Assembly (NCBI GenBank): GCA_000827265.1
Contig: KN834821.1
Coordinates: 212,615-276,614 of the forward strand
Length of the DNA: 64,000 nt
Direction: 5' to 3'
Source of the DNA: Collybiopsis luxurians FD-317 M1
Taxonomy: Eukaryota; Basidiomycota; Agaricomycetes; Agaricales; Omphalotaceae
Both the position numbers and the translations under genes were made by a program. A model generated the notes under the pieces. It did no database searches, was not told where the DNA came from, and was given only the letters and a program-made list of their open reading frames with translations. The number at the start of each line of letters is the position of its first letter. Positions within the stretch are counted from its first letter, which is position 1. Of this stretch, positions 11,524 to 22,899 are shown one piece after another.

Positions 11524-12594
11524 TTAATCGGTTTTCTTCACCTTATCCCAGACATGTCCTTCCCAGAGCCCATTCGTACTTCCCGCAGTCCCTTCTTCCT
11601 TCCATGTTGCGCGGTTGAACCCCGTACTAGATCTTCCCGCTTCGGCTTCGGTCTGCAAGGCAGTTTTGAATTGTCTCTCCCCTTCAGTGTTCCCTGGGAC
11701 CTGTTCGCCTTCCGGTACAAATGCAATGGACTTTTCGTAAATCCGGGCAAGGTCATGGAACGTGAGACGTTCGCCTTCTAGACGCAGGGATTGGTTCACG
11801 AGGTGGGGAGAATCGAGAGGTAGAGAAGTTAATACGTGTGCGGTAAAACCTTTAAAAGCAAGCGAGTTGAGCTTGGACAATCGAGCAATTAGAGTCTGGA
11901 TGGCTGAAACTTACCACCAATGTCAGCTTCGCTAGTAACGGAAAATGGAGTTTCGCCTTTTCCCAGAACATTGACTTTTCCGTTTACTTCAATGCCGACA
12001 AGCCAAGGGAGACCGCCGAAGAAGAATCCAGTCTGGATTTTTGGCGAGTTGAGCTATGAATAACATTTGTATATCAAATCAACAGAATACCCACGTAGAA
12101 TCTTGTAAAAGGCAGTTGGATCGATTTCAGGTATTCTATTCAAGGGCGATTGGATAACCACGATCATGATATAGAGGCATGAATATCTCACCAACAAATT
12201 CATCTTTAACTGCAAAGAGATTCGATTCTCCTCTCCCTTTCGCTCCCTCTGTAGGCAGACCCCACTCGGAAGGAACGAACAGCTTTACCGAACCGCTTGC
12301 TTTAGCCGCATCGGCCAAACTATACTGAGCTTTGAGGCCTCCTCCAGGTAATGTTGACACTACAACATTGACGGAATGATCCTTGAACACTTTGGAGAGA
12401 GCGGCAACGTCCGTATAGTCGACCGGAACCGTAGGTATAGACGATAGATCGTCGGGAAGAGATTTTCCAGTCGATTCAGGGCGAGTGAGGATGATCACCT
12501 TAGGTTTCTGAGGGGCTTTGAGAAGAGCGCGAGCGATTGGTGTTCCTATAAGGCCAGCGCCGACAATGGCTATGGATCGCGACGAGCTAGACAT
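11524..12594 (-). CDS. NmrA / isoflavone-reductase-like NAD(P)-dependent oxidoreductase (copy 1)
   Basis: Four exons on the complement, 12594-12192, 12135-12095, 12032-11915 and 11849-11524, join to 888 nt, 295 aa. The introns are 56-65 nt with GT-AG ends. The N-terminus is a Rossmann fold with the dinucleotide motif GAGLIG at residues 12-17. FVPSEWG at 106-112 is the fungal form of the LPSEFG motif of isoflavone/phenylcoumaran reductases, and K130 lies where that family has its active-site lysine. No signal peptide is present, so it should be cytosolic. The substrate is unknown. It converges with the secreted-protein gene at 9281, separated by arm A sequence. Three other intact copies have identical exon lengths. 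A purely regulatory NmrA-type role is possible. Confidence 0.85.
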
Positions 12595-12666
12595 GATTGG
12601 GGTTGAATAAGATTGTAAAGTGTGGGTGTGTGTGTGTTTGGAATGGCGTTATCCAAGACTCGAATC

Positions 12667-12675
12667 TTTAAATAT
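12667..12675 (-). promoter_or_regulatory. TATA-like box upstream of NmrA copy 1
   Basis: ATATTTAAA on the complement lies about 75 nt before the ATG, after a GT-rich leader (12621-12640). The same order, GT-rich leader then CTTAAATAT-type box, stands before the copies at 22734 and 41544. Confidence 0.45.
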
Positions 12676-13810
12676 CGATTAATGTCATATTCTGGCCTCA
12701 TAGTCGCCTCATAAGGCTGACTGATAACCACGATGGCTGATTCATCCGACTATCTTTATTAGTAAGGCAGCTGATCTTGATAATCCTGATGTATCGAATC
12801 GAATCGACGAAGAATCGAAGAATCGATTGCCCTAGCCCTACCCTATCTCCGCCTACTGTCTGACTTTGACTCTTACGAAAGTCTCAGCTTTGTTTCGCCG
12901 CAACGAGCCAAAGCGCAACAGCAACCCATTGTTGCGCGTGCTTACTCCCCGTAATCTTATCACTTCTCTATCTTATCTTATCCGCTCTCTATTACGATCA
13001 CACCATTACGTATACGTAGATTAGTCTTCTTTAACCGTTACCTGCACTACGTTTTCCGGTCCAACGATACCAAAACGATACACCAACGCCCTTACAGTGT
13101 TATGCCTGTGAACATAGCAGCGGCTGCTCCGTTTAGAAGTGTTCGGTGTTGAATTATCCGTATCGCTACAGGTCACGAGCGCTTAATGGCGAGTCTACTC
13201 GACTCAGAGTTGAAAAACAGCTAAGAAATCCAAGCTGAACAATTTACAGCTTCTTCCTCTGTTAGGTACTTGCGTCAATACGACAATGATCCGCCTAATG
13301 TAGTTGGTGAAGATGTTTAGATCAGTTGTGAATTTCCAATGAAGCCCGAATTAAACGGTTTTGGACCCCAAACGATGAGTAGACATCGCCTGAATGTTAA
13401 CAGTTTGTTTATACAATTGACTACCCTTTTTCAATGGCGTACCTTGGACCGAAATGAAGGAAGAGTCCCTGGATGAAAAACAAAGCAAATGTCGTTCGTC
13501 ATCATTATCTATCACTACGAAACGCACTTGAACAGATCCCCCTCTTGCGAACGTTCTCGAGCATACGAACTCTCTGTTGTAACTCCAATGTCAATCAAAC
13601 GTCCCCGAACGAACCATTCTTTTTCGGTGTCCGCTGCCGCAAATCCTTCAACGCCTGTCGTACCCGCTGTCGTAACCCGCCATCGCGCCTGTCGTACTTG
13701 TTGGCCCTCACTTAACCTGTGTCAGCCAGTACCTGACCGACAATTTCTTTTGGTGCCAATCACAGGTTGACAGCTATACTCCAGGTAACTCGCAATGTTC
13801 CGAAAAAAAC

Positions 13811-13824
13811 CTTAAAACCCCACT
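13811..13824 (+). promoter_or_regulatory. TATA-like box of the secreted-protein gene at 13858
   Basis: CTTAAAACCCCACT is the family's conserved core element, 47 nt before the ATG. Confidence 0.45.
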
Positions 13825-13857
13825 ATCTTGTCACAATATTTTGATTCGACTCTCACT

Positions 13858-14650
13858 ATGCTTAACTTGGCTCGTATATCCAAAATAGTCGCTTCAGTTT
13901 TTGGCGCTGCACTGCTATTGTCGCAGCCAGTATCCTCCACCGTTGGCCCCAAAGTGCAGAATGACACCCCGACTTTCACCCACGTCTATGATGTCTTTCT
14001 TTCTCTCAAAGCTGAGGCTGGTATTCCTGGACCATTCGGGAGACGGATTCTACACTCATTTACCGGGTGAGCTCAGAAAGTCACAGAATGTAAAATTACT
14101 GAGCAATAATCTTTTCTTCATCACCTACCAGAGGCAACGTGACGAATGCAACCACAGGAGCATTGGTTGCCAACGTTATTCCTGGTTTAGGGGGGGACTT
14201 AGGCCTTGTATCTAACGTCAACGGCAAACTCTACACCGATCTCAGTCTTATTGTTCAATGGACAGACGATCAAACACTTGCTTTCCTCAAGCTGGACGGT
14301 ATGGGGTAAGACGGCATTAATCTCACTCAGACTTATCACAGCCGCTGAAACGACACTTGTTGCATTTAGTTCAGTAGTAAATAACACAGCGCTTGCATCG
14401 TCTTTCACGTATGTTGTGACACCTATGGTATTCACTGGGTCTTAATGCCGTGTTCATTTATAGGCGAATGGAAACCAATTCAACGAGTCGGCAGGATCTT
14501 GCGAACACTTTCCTCCTCATGACTCTCGATATACCAAACGCTCTCTCGTCAATTACATTTGGCAATTTCAAACTCTTTTTCCAGGTAAAAGTTTAGCATT
14601 CCACGGTAACCATTATTGCTAACATCTCTCGCCTTTAGAACAATCCCTAA
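13858..14650 (+). CDS. Small secreted DUF3237-like protein (copy B)
   Basis: Exons 13858-14066, 14132-14305, 14370-14408, 14464-14584 and 14639-14650 join to 555 nt, 184 aa. All splice sites are GT-AG and the phases match copy A. The start MLNLARISKIVASVFGAALL begins a signal peptide of about 27 residues. The mature part keeps GIPGPFGRRIL, the Gly-rich loop GGDLGLVSNVNG and LIVQWTDDQTLAFLKLDG. Exon 3 is three bases shorter and exon 4 nine bases shorter than in copies A and E, grouping it with copy D. A TATA-like CTTAAAACCCCACT lies 47 nt upstream. The convergent NmrA-like neighbour at 14906-15715 is dead, so this gene is an orphan in its cassette. Confidence 0.8.
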
Positions 14651-14905
14651 TGGCTTCATTGCTAGATAGGAATCTCAAAGAAAAATGATATGTCCTTCGT
14701 GCCGCTGACTGTTATGTTTTTTCTTTTGGTCGTAATATTTGGTCTCGAAGAGAGAAAGGACAAGGACATGGTACGGGTAAAACCAATGATTATAGACGGT
14801 CGAGTGACCTTTCATGGGGATATAATCTGTGAAACGAGTCTATTTATTCAATTTTATTCGCATAGGAGTACACATTTCGTTTTCAACTTCTACAACTCTA
14901 TTTTG

Positions 14906-15715
14906 CTAGTCGGTCTTTTTCACCTTATACCAAACGTGTCCTTCCCGTAGTCTATTCGTATTTCCTACAGTACTGCTGTCACGTCGCAATACTGAAGCCC
15001 CAGTGAAACCTGTAAGAAACGCAAATTGAGCACGGACAGTCGAGCGATCGCGGCCTGGGATAACTGGGAACTTATCACCAATGTCAGCTTCACTAATAGT
15101 AACAGCGGTAAAAGGCATTCCCCCTTTTCCTGCGATGCTCACTTTGCCGCTTAGTACGACTCCGGAGATGAAGGGGAGAGCGCCGATACGAATCCAGTTT
15201 GAAACAGTTTTCAAATTTGGTTGTCATTGACAGTTGGATTGTAAAAGACCATTGGATGACGGATCGACATCAGGACTTCTGCCCCAGGGTGACATAAGCT
15301 CGGGAACTGACGATAGGATCAAAGCATGATCAACTCACCAAACAATCCATCTTTTTCTGCGAAAAGGTCCGATGTTCCTCTCGCTTTTGCTCCTTCCACA
15401 GGCAGGCCCCACTCGGACAGCACGGACAATTTGACAGTACCGCTGGCTGTAGCCGCATCAGCAATGTTATATTGGGCTTTGAGCCGTGCCATCGGCCAAG
15501 TAGACACCATAACTTCGACGGAATGATCCTTGAACACTTTAGTGAGAGCACCGACATCCGCTCAGGCGATTGAAGCAGTAGTTATATATAATAGATCATC
15601 GGGAAAAGTAGATTCAGGTCAAGTAAGGATGATCACTTTAAGATGCTAAGGAGCTTGGAGGAGGGCACGAGCTGCTGTGAGGCCAGCGCCGACAATGGCG
15701 ATGATTGGATTCGGA
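14906..15715 (-). pseudogene. NmrA-like oxidoreductase pseudogene (copy 2)
   Basis: Recognisable parts are a damaged Rossmann start near 15700, MFKDHSVEVMVSTWP, VLSEWGLPVEGAKARG (VPSEWG mutated), the KVSIAGKGGMPF segment, and the last residues (NTNRLREGHVWYKVKKTD). The region coding for the ATG, GxGxxG and P-I-A-R-A-L is partly deleted. Most of the last exon (about 85 codons between FTG and the C-terminal motif) is also missing. It cannot make a functional enzyme. Confidence 0.8.
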
Positions 15716-16047
15716 TCGATTGTAAATTGTGGGTGCGTAGTGGGAATGTCGTTATTGAAGGTAAATATGCACCAATGTCATATTCTGGACTCATAATAGC
15801 CTCCGGATGCGGACTGATAACCACGATCCAACAATTCTTGTCACGAGTAGTAAAGCAGGTAATCTTCGTAACGCCTGATGCATGGAATCGACCTATCATC
15901 GAGTACCTTGTATCCTATATCATGGACGTTTGTCGCCTACTCTCTGACTCTGACTCTAACGAAGGTTCCAACGAGCGAACAGCGCCAACAGCACCTTGAT
16001 ATGTCTGCCCCCCATAATCTTACCACTTACCCATTTTATCTCATCCT

Positions 16048-17945
16048 TAGTGCTGCTGCAGGAAGCAATCCCCGACTCCACATAGCTCCAAGCAAAATAA
16101 TTGTTTGCGACAATGCACCTGGAATGCTATCGTGATTGTACAGGTTGCATTCTGAAAGTCCTGGCAGGATTCCATGTTCTGGATACAAATCCATGACAAT
16201 TGGGTCGATGGGAATTCCTGCATACAATTTATTGTGAGTACAAAGATACCGTAAGAGTCGAACAATGACTGGTTTTCTGATAACATAAGGAGTCAATTTG
16301 AGCAGCTCTTCACGGTTTAATTTCTGAGGGCCTATGAAAACAGTGGATATAAATAAGTTCATTCAAATCTGTAGGTAACCAAGGTAAAGACGATGCATGT
16401 CGAAAAAGGTTCATAGGAGCCCAAGTGTTTCCGCAGCTAAATGGGTCCCGATCAGAAGAGGAATTAAAAATGCGCGCTAGTACATGAGCAGTGGTGCGAT
16501 ATAAACTGCACGCCATTTCCTCAGCCCAGGTCACATCCTGAAGATCATCTGGGAGTTTACCCCGATATAAATGGTTGTTCAAAGTCAGATGAGAGAGACT
16601 GATATCTGAGGGATACGAAACACTCGCGACAAAAAGAAAGTATGATTTCAGAGCATTCGGTGTTAACAGAACAGATGCCTCGAGGTTCGAGCAAAAATCT
16701 GTCCACAGAGGGATGAAGATAAGTTAAGCGCCAACGGGCAGCGTGGGCAAGAATAAATGGATCAGTTGCACAGAGGGTTTCAAGTGGGGAGAATCTGTTA
16801 AGAGTGAAAAGACCCACTTCGATGACAGTCTTCGGACCTGCAGCAACAGCGGACATTCAACGGAACCGACTGAACAGCATTTCGATAGGCAGCCACATGT
16901 TCCAAAGCAATTTTTTCTGGATGGGCTGGGGCCAGGAGTCCGAGGCATTTTCAAGTTTAGCAGCTTCGGCTTGCGCGCGGGAGATCCTGTTAACCTTTCG
17001 CTTGTCATATTTTAGACGGCGGGAAGTATTAGAGGACAAAAAAGGGATGGGTTAGAATGAAAGGTGACAAATACAGATGCTAGGATTTCAGTTATGAATG
17101 CAAGGTACCTTCAAAAAATGAAGGATGTCTATTGTGACGAGGACATCATTGTCCTGAAAGGGGGACAAGGATTGACAAAATGTAAAGGAAGATGTTAAAT
17201 AACAATCTATTAGATAAGAATATGTTAAGCAGGTTAACAAATCATGGAATATACATTTTACAATTAGCTAGTGAGCATCAACAGATGCCAGTGTATCTTT
17301 GCCGAAGAGGGGATGGCCAAGGTATCGCAAAACACTAAGACTGTTTTTATGACAAAAGGAAAACAAGCATTCCATCTCAGAGATATCCTTGTTAGTAGCT
17401 TGATCTATTCCATTGTTCAATAGGTACATGAAATTAGGAGTCGACTCGTCCTGAAATCCATGATTATTCCTTCCGAAAGGAAAGGATTGAAACAAAGCAG
17501 ACACAATTCGAGCACCGAATGTCTGCATACAGAATGAGCATACTTAGAGATCTGAGGGGGGAGAATAATGATCAGTGTAAAAAGTGAGGCACATTTGCCC
17601 AATGGTGTTAACAGCGTTGCTTTTGGCAGTCCAAGCAGGGAGGGAAGGCAGAGATCTCAACGTTACAAGATTTGGTTTTCTCAACTCGATTTCTCGCAAT
17701 GCCGCGCGCGCAGGAGTACATTGTGAAGGAATAGCATCAATAATATTTTCCAAATAATTATGGAGGGGGTAAATTCAAGGGTAAAGATCCTGCGTAAGTC
17801 GGGGAGAGTACGGCGAAAATCTCTTTTTCTAGAGATGTGTGAGAAAAAAATGATTAGATAAAGGCGTGGAGAAATATTTTCTATTGTCGCGAAATTTGGG
17901 CCGATCGCTGCAAACACAGCCCTCCCTCCCCCTCGGTCAGACTCG
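16048..17945 (-). mobile_element. Helitron-derived fragment (DUF6570-like N-terminal region)
   Basis: Reading the complement, several frames line up with the N-terminal region of basidiomycete Helitron helicase proteins. They are an RAQAEAAKLENASDSWPQPI segment (about 17000), LYRGKLPDDLQDVTWAEEMA (about 16560), FIGPQKLNREELLKLTPY (about 16340) and LYAGIPIDPIVMDLYPEHGI (about 16220). The order matches that family (DUF6570), but stops and shifts split it into about seven pieces. No Rep or helicase domain is present. It interrupts cassette unit 1 between its spacer and the start of unit 2. Helitrons move by rolling-circle replication and often leave such fragments. The exact ends (5' TC, 3' hairpin-CTRR) were not resolved. 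Confidence 0.65.
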
Positions 17946-18742
17946 GAGATCCGCTCTCTGACTGGTATTACGTATTCGTAGATTGTTCTTCTTTTACCGA
18001 TACCTGCACTACGTATACCTGGCTATACAACCCAGTCATGTCTATCTAGGTATGATTAAGACCGGTGTTCAACGATTCCACCTCGACACACCCATACCCT
18101 TAGAGCCCTATGTCTCTGAACATAGCAGCGGCTGCTACGTTTAAAAGCGTTCGGTGTTGAATTATGCATCCCACTACCGCTCACGAGCGCTCAATGGTCG
18201 ATTCCGAGTCGAAGAACAGCTAAGAAATCCAAGCTGCACAAATTGAAGCTTCCTCCTCTGTTAGGTACCTGCGTCAATACGACAAACATCCGCCTAATGT
18301 AGTTGGTGAAGATATATAGATCAGATGTTATTTCCAATGATCATGAAGCTCGAATGACGGTAAACTGTTTTGGACCTCAATCGGTGAGAAGACATTGCCT
18401 GAATGTTATCGGTTTGTTTATACAATTGGCCACCCTTTTTCAATGGCGTACTTCGGACGAAGTGAAGGAAGAGTCCCTGGATGAAACCAAACCTAATACC
18501 GTCCGTCGTCATCATCTATCACTGCGAAACGCACATGAACAGATCCTTCTCCTGCGCACCCTCTTGAGTTACAGTTTCAATCAATCGTTCTCGAACAAAC
18601 TATTCTTTTTGCAGTACCCGCTGCCGCGAAGCCTTCAATGCCTGCAGGTTCTCACTTAACCTGTATCGGCCAGTATCTAACGGACAAACTCTGTTCGCGG
18701 CAATCTTAGGTTAACAGCTATGCTCTAGTGAATCGCATGGTT

Positions 18743-18757
18743 CCTTAAAAGCCCACT
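18743..18757 (+). promoter_or_regulatory. TATA-like box before the broken secreted-protein copy C
   Basis: CCTTAAAAGCCCACT, 61 nt before the ATG at 18804, is the conserved family core element. Confidence 0.35.
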
Positions 18758-18803
18758 ATTTTGTACATACTATCCTCAAGAATATCTTCATTTGACTCTC
18801 ACT

Positions 18804-19155
18804 ATGTCTACCTTGACTTGTATATCCAAAGTCGTCACTTCGGTGTTGGGCATCGCCCTACTACTCTCGCTGCCAGTATCCTCAAATGTCACTGACAGCG
18901 TGCAAAGCGATACCCCAATTTTCACCCAGGTCTATAATATGGTTATTTCTCTCCCATGTAAGCCCGGTATCTCTGGAAGGTGGATAGAAACCAATTCAAC
19001 GAGTCGGCAGAATCTTGTGGAAAATTTCCTCCTTATAATGGTATTCCAAATGCTCTCTCGCCAAAGACAATTGGCTCCTTCAAACTCTTCACCTAGGTAA
19101 GCAAGTCGAGGATTTCGCGGTAATCATTATTGCTAACATCTGTAATCCCTAATGG
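18804..19155 (+). pseudogene. Secreted DUF3237-like pseudogene (copy C)
   Basis: The signal peptide (MSTLTCISKVVTSVLGIALL) and the first mature residues are intact. At GISG, however, the sequence jumps directly into exon 4 (ETNSTSRQNLVENFLL). The end of exon 1, exons 2 and 3 and three introns have been deleted. A frameshift follows near 19050. The conserved core of the domain is gone. Confidence 0.8.
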
Positions 19156-20595
19156 CTTATTGCTAGATAGAAATCTCCCGGGAAATGAAATGTCCTGTGT
19201 GCCCTGACTGTGGTTATGCCCTTTCTTTTCATCGCAGTATTCAATATAAAGGGGAAGGTAAGGGTAAGAGTAAACCTAATGGTCTTAATCTCAGCGTTAC
19301 GGGCGCTGGATAGTGTGAGTCGATTGGAGACCAGTGGACCTTCATGGAGATGCATTGTACACAGGATGAAACAAGTTCTTCTAATTTTATTTACACAAGG
19401 GTACCCACTCTGTTTCAAACTTCGGCAGTTCAGTCTTCTATTAAATTAATTGGTCTTTTTCACGGCACATCCCGCACTCTCTTTAGGGCAGCCAATATTC
19501 GTCTCATGGAAGGAATCGACCAATCATCGAGTACCCTGCATCCTATATCATGGACGTTTGTCGCCTGCTCTCTGACTCCGACTCTTACGAAGGTTCCAAT
19601 TAACCAACAGCGCCAACAGCGCCTTGTTACGTCCGCTCCCTATAATCTTATCAATTAACCATCTTACGTTATTCGCTCTCGGACTGGCATTACGTATTCG
19701 TAGATTGTTATTCTTTTACCATTACCTGCACTACGTATACCTGGCTATAGCCTATACAACCTATCTAGGCATGATTAAGACCGCTATGCAACGATACCAC
19801 CTTGATAAACCCACACCCTTACAGCCTTATGTCTGTGAACGTAGCAGCGGCGGCCATGTAACACGTTTGAAAGCGTTCGGCGTTAAATCACACCGCTTAC
19901 GGGCGCTCAATGGTGAGTACTCTCGATTTAGAGTCGAAGAACAGCTAGGAAATCCAAGCCGAGCAGTTTTAAACTTTCTCCTCTGTTTGTTCCTGCATCA
20001 ATACTGCTGAACTACCGACAATGATCCGCCCAATGTAGTTGGTGAAGATATATAGCATGAAGCCCGAATTAACCTGTTTTGGGCCTCGATCAATGAGAAT
20101 ACATCGCCTTAATAATAATACATACACGGCGCCGCCGGAAATTTCAGCAGTGGTCCCATATAGGAACCGCCGGTCTCATGCTACCACCTCAATGTTAACA
20201 GTTTGTTTAATTGACCACCCTTGGGCCTTTTCCAGTCGGACTGAATTGAAGGAACAGTCCCTGGATGAAAAACAAAGCAAATGTCGTCTGTAGTCATCAT
20301 CTATCACTACGAAACGCACTTAACTAGATCCTCCTCCTGTCCACGTTCTCATGCATACTAGCTCTCTGTTGTGACTCTATTGCCAATCAAACTTTCTCGA
20401 ACGAACTATTCTTTTTCAGTACCCGCTGCGGTGAAGCTTTCAATGTCTGTCCGGCTGTCGTACCCGCCATCGCGCCTGTCGTACTTGCTGGCTCCCACTT
20501 AACCTGTGTCAGCCAGTACCTGACCGACAGATTCTTTTGGTGGCAATCACAGGTCGAAGCTATGCTCCAGATGAATCGCAAGGTTCCGTAGAAAA

Positions 20596-20610
20596 CCTTA
20601 AAAGCCCACT
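20596..20610 (+). promoter_or_regulatory. TATA-like box of the secreted-protein gene at 20651
   Basis: CCTTAAAAGCCCACT, 55 nt before the ATG, is identical to the box before copy C. Confidence 0.45.
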
Positions 20611-20650
20611 ATTTTGTACATACTATCCTCAACTTCATTCGACACTCATT

Positions 20651-21454
20651 ATGTTTACCTTGGCTCGCATATCCAAAGTCGCCACTTCAGTGTTGGGCAT
20701 TGCCCTACTATTCTCGCAGCCGGTATCCTCCACCGTCAATGTCAGCGTGCCAAACGATATCCCAACTTTCACCCCGATATTTGATATGACTATTTCTGTC
20801 CAAAATAGGCCCGCTATCCCTGGACCATTTGGGGGACGAATTCTTCAGTCATTCACCGGGTGAGTTCAGACCATCTAAGAAGAGCTAAATTGCTGAGCAA
20901 AGATATTTCACTTCTTTCACTTGCAGTGGCAATGTGACGGATGCAACCACAGGAGAATTGGTGGCCACCGTTATTCCTAGTTTAGGGGGCGACTTAGGCA
21001 TTGTATCTAATGTGAACGGCAAACTCTACACAGATTTTAGTATGATCCTTCAATGGGCAGACGATCAAACACTTGCTTTCCTCAAGCTGGACGGTTTCGG
21101 GTAAGTTTACATTGAAACGCTCGCTCAAATTCATTGCACCGGCTGAAACCGAGTCATGCTGCATTTAGCTCAGTTGTAAATGGCGCTGCGGTTACAACGT
21201 CTTTCTCGTATGTTGCGACAGCTGTGGTATTAGCCGAGTCTTAATGCCGTGTTCATTTCTAGGCGAATGGAAACCAATTCAACAAGTCGGCAGAATCTTG
21301 CAGATGATTTCCTGCTCATAGTTAATGATATACCAAACGTTCTCTCGCCACAATCAATTGGCTCCTTCAGACTCTTTGCGCAGGTAAGCAATGTTAACAT
21401 TTCGTAGTAATTATTACGGCTAACATCTTTCACGCGTAGACCAACAATTCCTGA
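20651..21454 (+). CDS. Small secreted DUF3237-like protein (copy D)
   Basis: Exons 20651-20859, 20927-21100, 21169-21207, 21263-21383 and 21440-21454 join to 558 nt, 185 aa, with GT-AG introns and the family phases. The signal peptide is MFTLARISKVATSVLGIALL up to about residue 27. The domain motifs are AIPGPFGGRIL, the Gly loop GGDLGIVSNVNG, MILQWADDQTLAFLKLDGFG and MET-SRQNLADDFL. The very short last exon (TNNS then stop) is a family habit, two to four residues in all copies. The adjacent convergent NmrA-like gene is broken. Function is unknown; secretion is the only confident prediction. Confidence 0.82.
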
Positions 21455-21748
21455 TAGCTGTACTGCTAGATAGGAATCTCAGGCGAAATGATATGCCCTG
21501 CATGTCGCTGACTGTGGTTATGTATTCTATTTTCGTCGTAATAATTAATTTCAAGGGGAAGGTCAGGGTAAGGGTCAAACTAATGGTGTTGAACGGTCTC
21601 AGTGTTATGACATTGGATACTATGGAGTAGAATGGGCTTGCCTGGAGAAGCAATCTATACAGGATGAAACTAGTTTATCTATTAAATTTTATTTACTCAG
21701 GAGTACACATTCCTTTACAAACTTCTGTATCTCAGTTTTCTAATTAAC

Positions 21749-22734
21749 TTAATCCACTTCTTCACCTTATCCCAAACGTATACTTCCCATAGCCTATTCG
21801 TACTGCCTCCGACGTCACACGAATGAAACCCGTACCCGCCCTTGCCGCTTCAGCTTCAGCCTGCAAAGCAAGCATGAATTGACTCTCCTCTTCAGCTCTC
21901 CCCGGGGCCAGCCCGTCTTGAGCTAGGAGATGGATAGGCTTGTCGTAGATGCGCGCAAGGTCTTGGAATGTGACAAGGTCGCCTTCCAGCCGCAGGGAAT
22001 TGTTGACGAGGCGAGGGGAGTCGAGGGGAATGAGTTCGGACGGTCAAGCGATCTCAGATGGCTGGGAACTTTCCAGCAATGTTACCTACACTCACTAACA
22101 GCTGTAAATAGCGTATCGCTTTTTCCTACGAGATGAAGGGGAGAGCGCCGATGAAGAATCCAGCATGAAACACTTTTCAAATTTGGTTGCCACAGACAGT
22201 GGGATAAAAAGAAGGGACTAATGTAGAATATTGCAAAAAACAATTGAATCGACACCAGGTATCCTGTCCCAGAACGACATAAGCTCCGGAGCTGACCATA
22301 GGATCAAAGCACGATCAATTCACCAACCAATTCAACTTTCTCTGCGAAAAGGTCCGATGTTCCTCTCGCTTTTGCTCCCTCCGAAGGCAGACCCACTCGG
22401 ACGGAACAGATAATTTGATCGTACCACTAGCTTTAGTCGCATCAACCAAGCTATGCTGAGCTTTGAGCCCTGCCACTGGCAATGTAGACACCACAGCATC
22501 GACGAATGATCTTTGAACACTTTAGTGACAGCAGCAATATCCGAGTAGTCTATCGGGATCGTAGGTATAGATGATAGATCGTCGGGAAGAGACTTCCCGG
22601 TTGAGTCATGGCGAGTGACGATGATCACCTTGGGGCGTTGAGTAGTATTAAGGAGGGCGCGTGCAATAGGTGTTCCTATGTGTTCCTATGTAACCAGCGC
22701 CGATGATACCGACGGATCGCGCCGAGCTAGTCAT
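21749..22734 (-). pseudogene. NmrA-like oxidoreductase pseudogene (copy 3)
   Basis: Close paralogue of the intact gene at 41544. An 11-bp tandem duplication (TGTTCCTATG G-type repeat at about 22670-22690) shifts the frame directly after the GxGxxG motif. One base is missing near 22503 and one near 22393, and the last exon has a deletion near 21810. The ATG (22734), the second-exon motif and the stop (21749) are still recognisable. Confidence 0.82.
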
Positions 22735-22899
22735 GTTTGAATCTGGGGTGAACTTAATTTAGTTAGCTTGGGTGTTGGAACGACGTTCGAATCTTAAATA
22801 TTGTTCGACGCCATGTTACATCCTCATTTTAGCCTTTTCAGTTGTGCGGCCAGCTAACTGATAACCCATAAATGGTCTGATTCAGCCCAAAAAAGGATT

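Larger units (their letters stand above)
12981..17950. repeat. Cassette unit 1 of a direct tandem duplication (includes a Helitron insertion)
   Basis: Unit 1 starts with CCGCTCTCT ... TACCTGCACTACG and contains a secreted-protein gene, a convergent NmrA-like pseudogene and a shared spacer (ATCATGGACGTTTGTCGCC near 15920). Unit 2 (17951-19671) and unit 3 (from 19672) begin with the same sequence in the same orientation. Units 1 and 2 also share the spacer at about 15890 and 19510. In unit 1 the spacer is interrupted by about 1.9 kb of Helitron-derived sequence. Confidence 0.75.
17951..19671. repeat. Cassette unit 2 (mostly deleted)
   Basis: The unit has the same beginning as units 1 and 3 (TACGTATTCGTAGATTGTTCTT, then ACCTGCACTACGTATACC). 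It carries a truncated secreted-protein gene. Near 19440-19475 only a trace of the 3' end of the NmrA-like gene remains before the sequence jumps to the shared spacer at about 19500. Confidence 0.7.
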
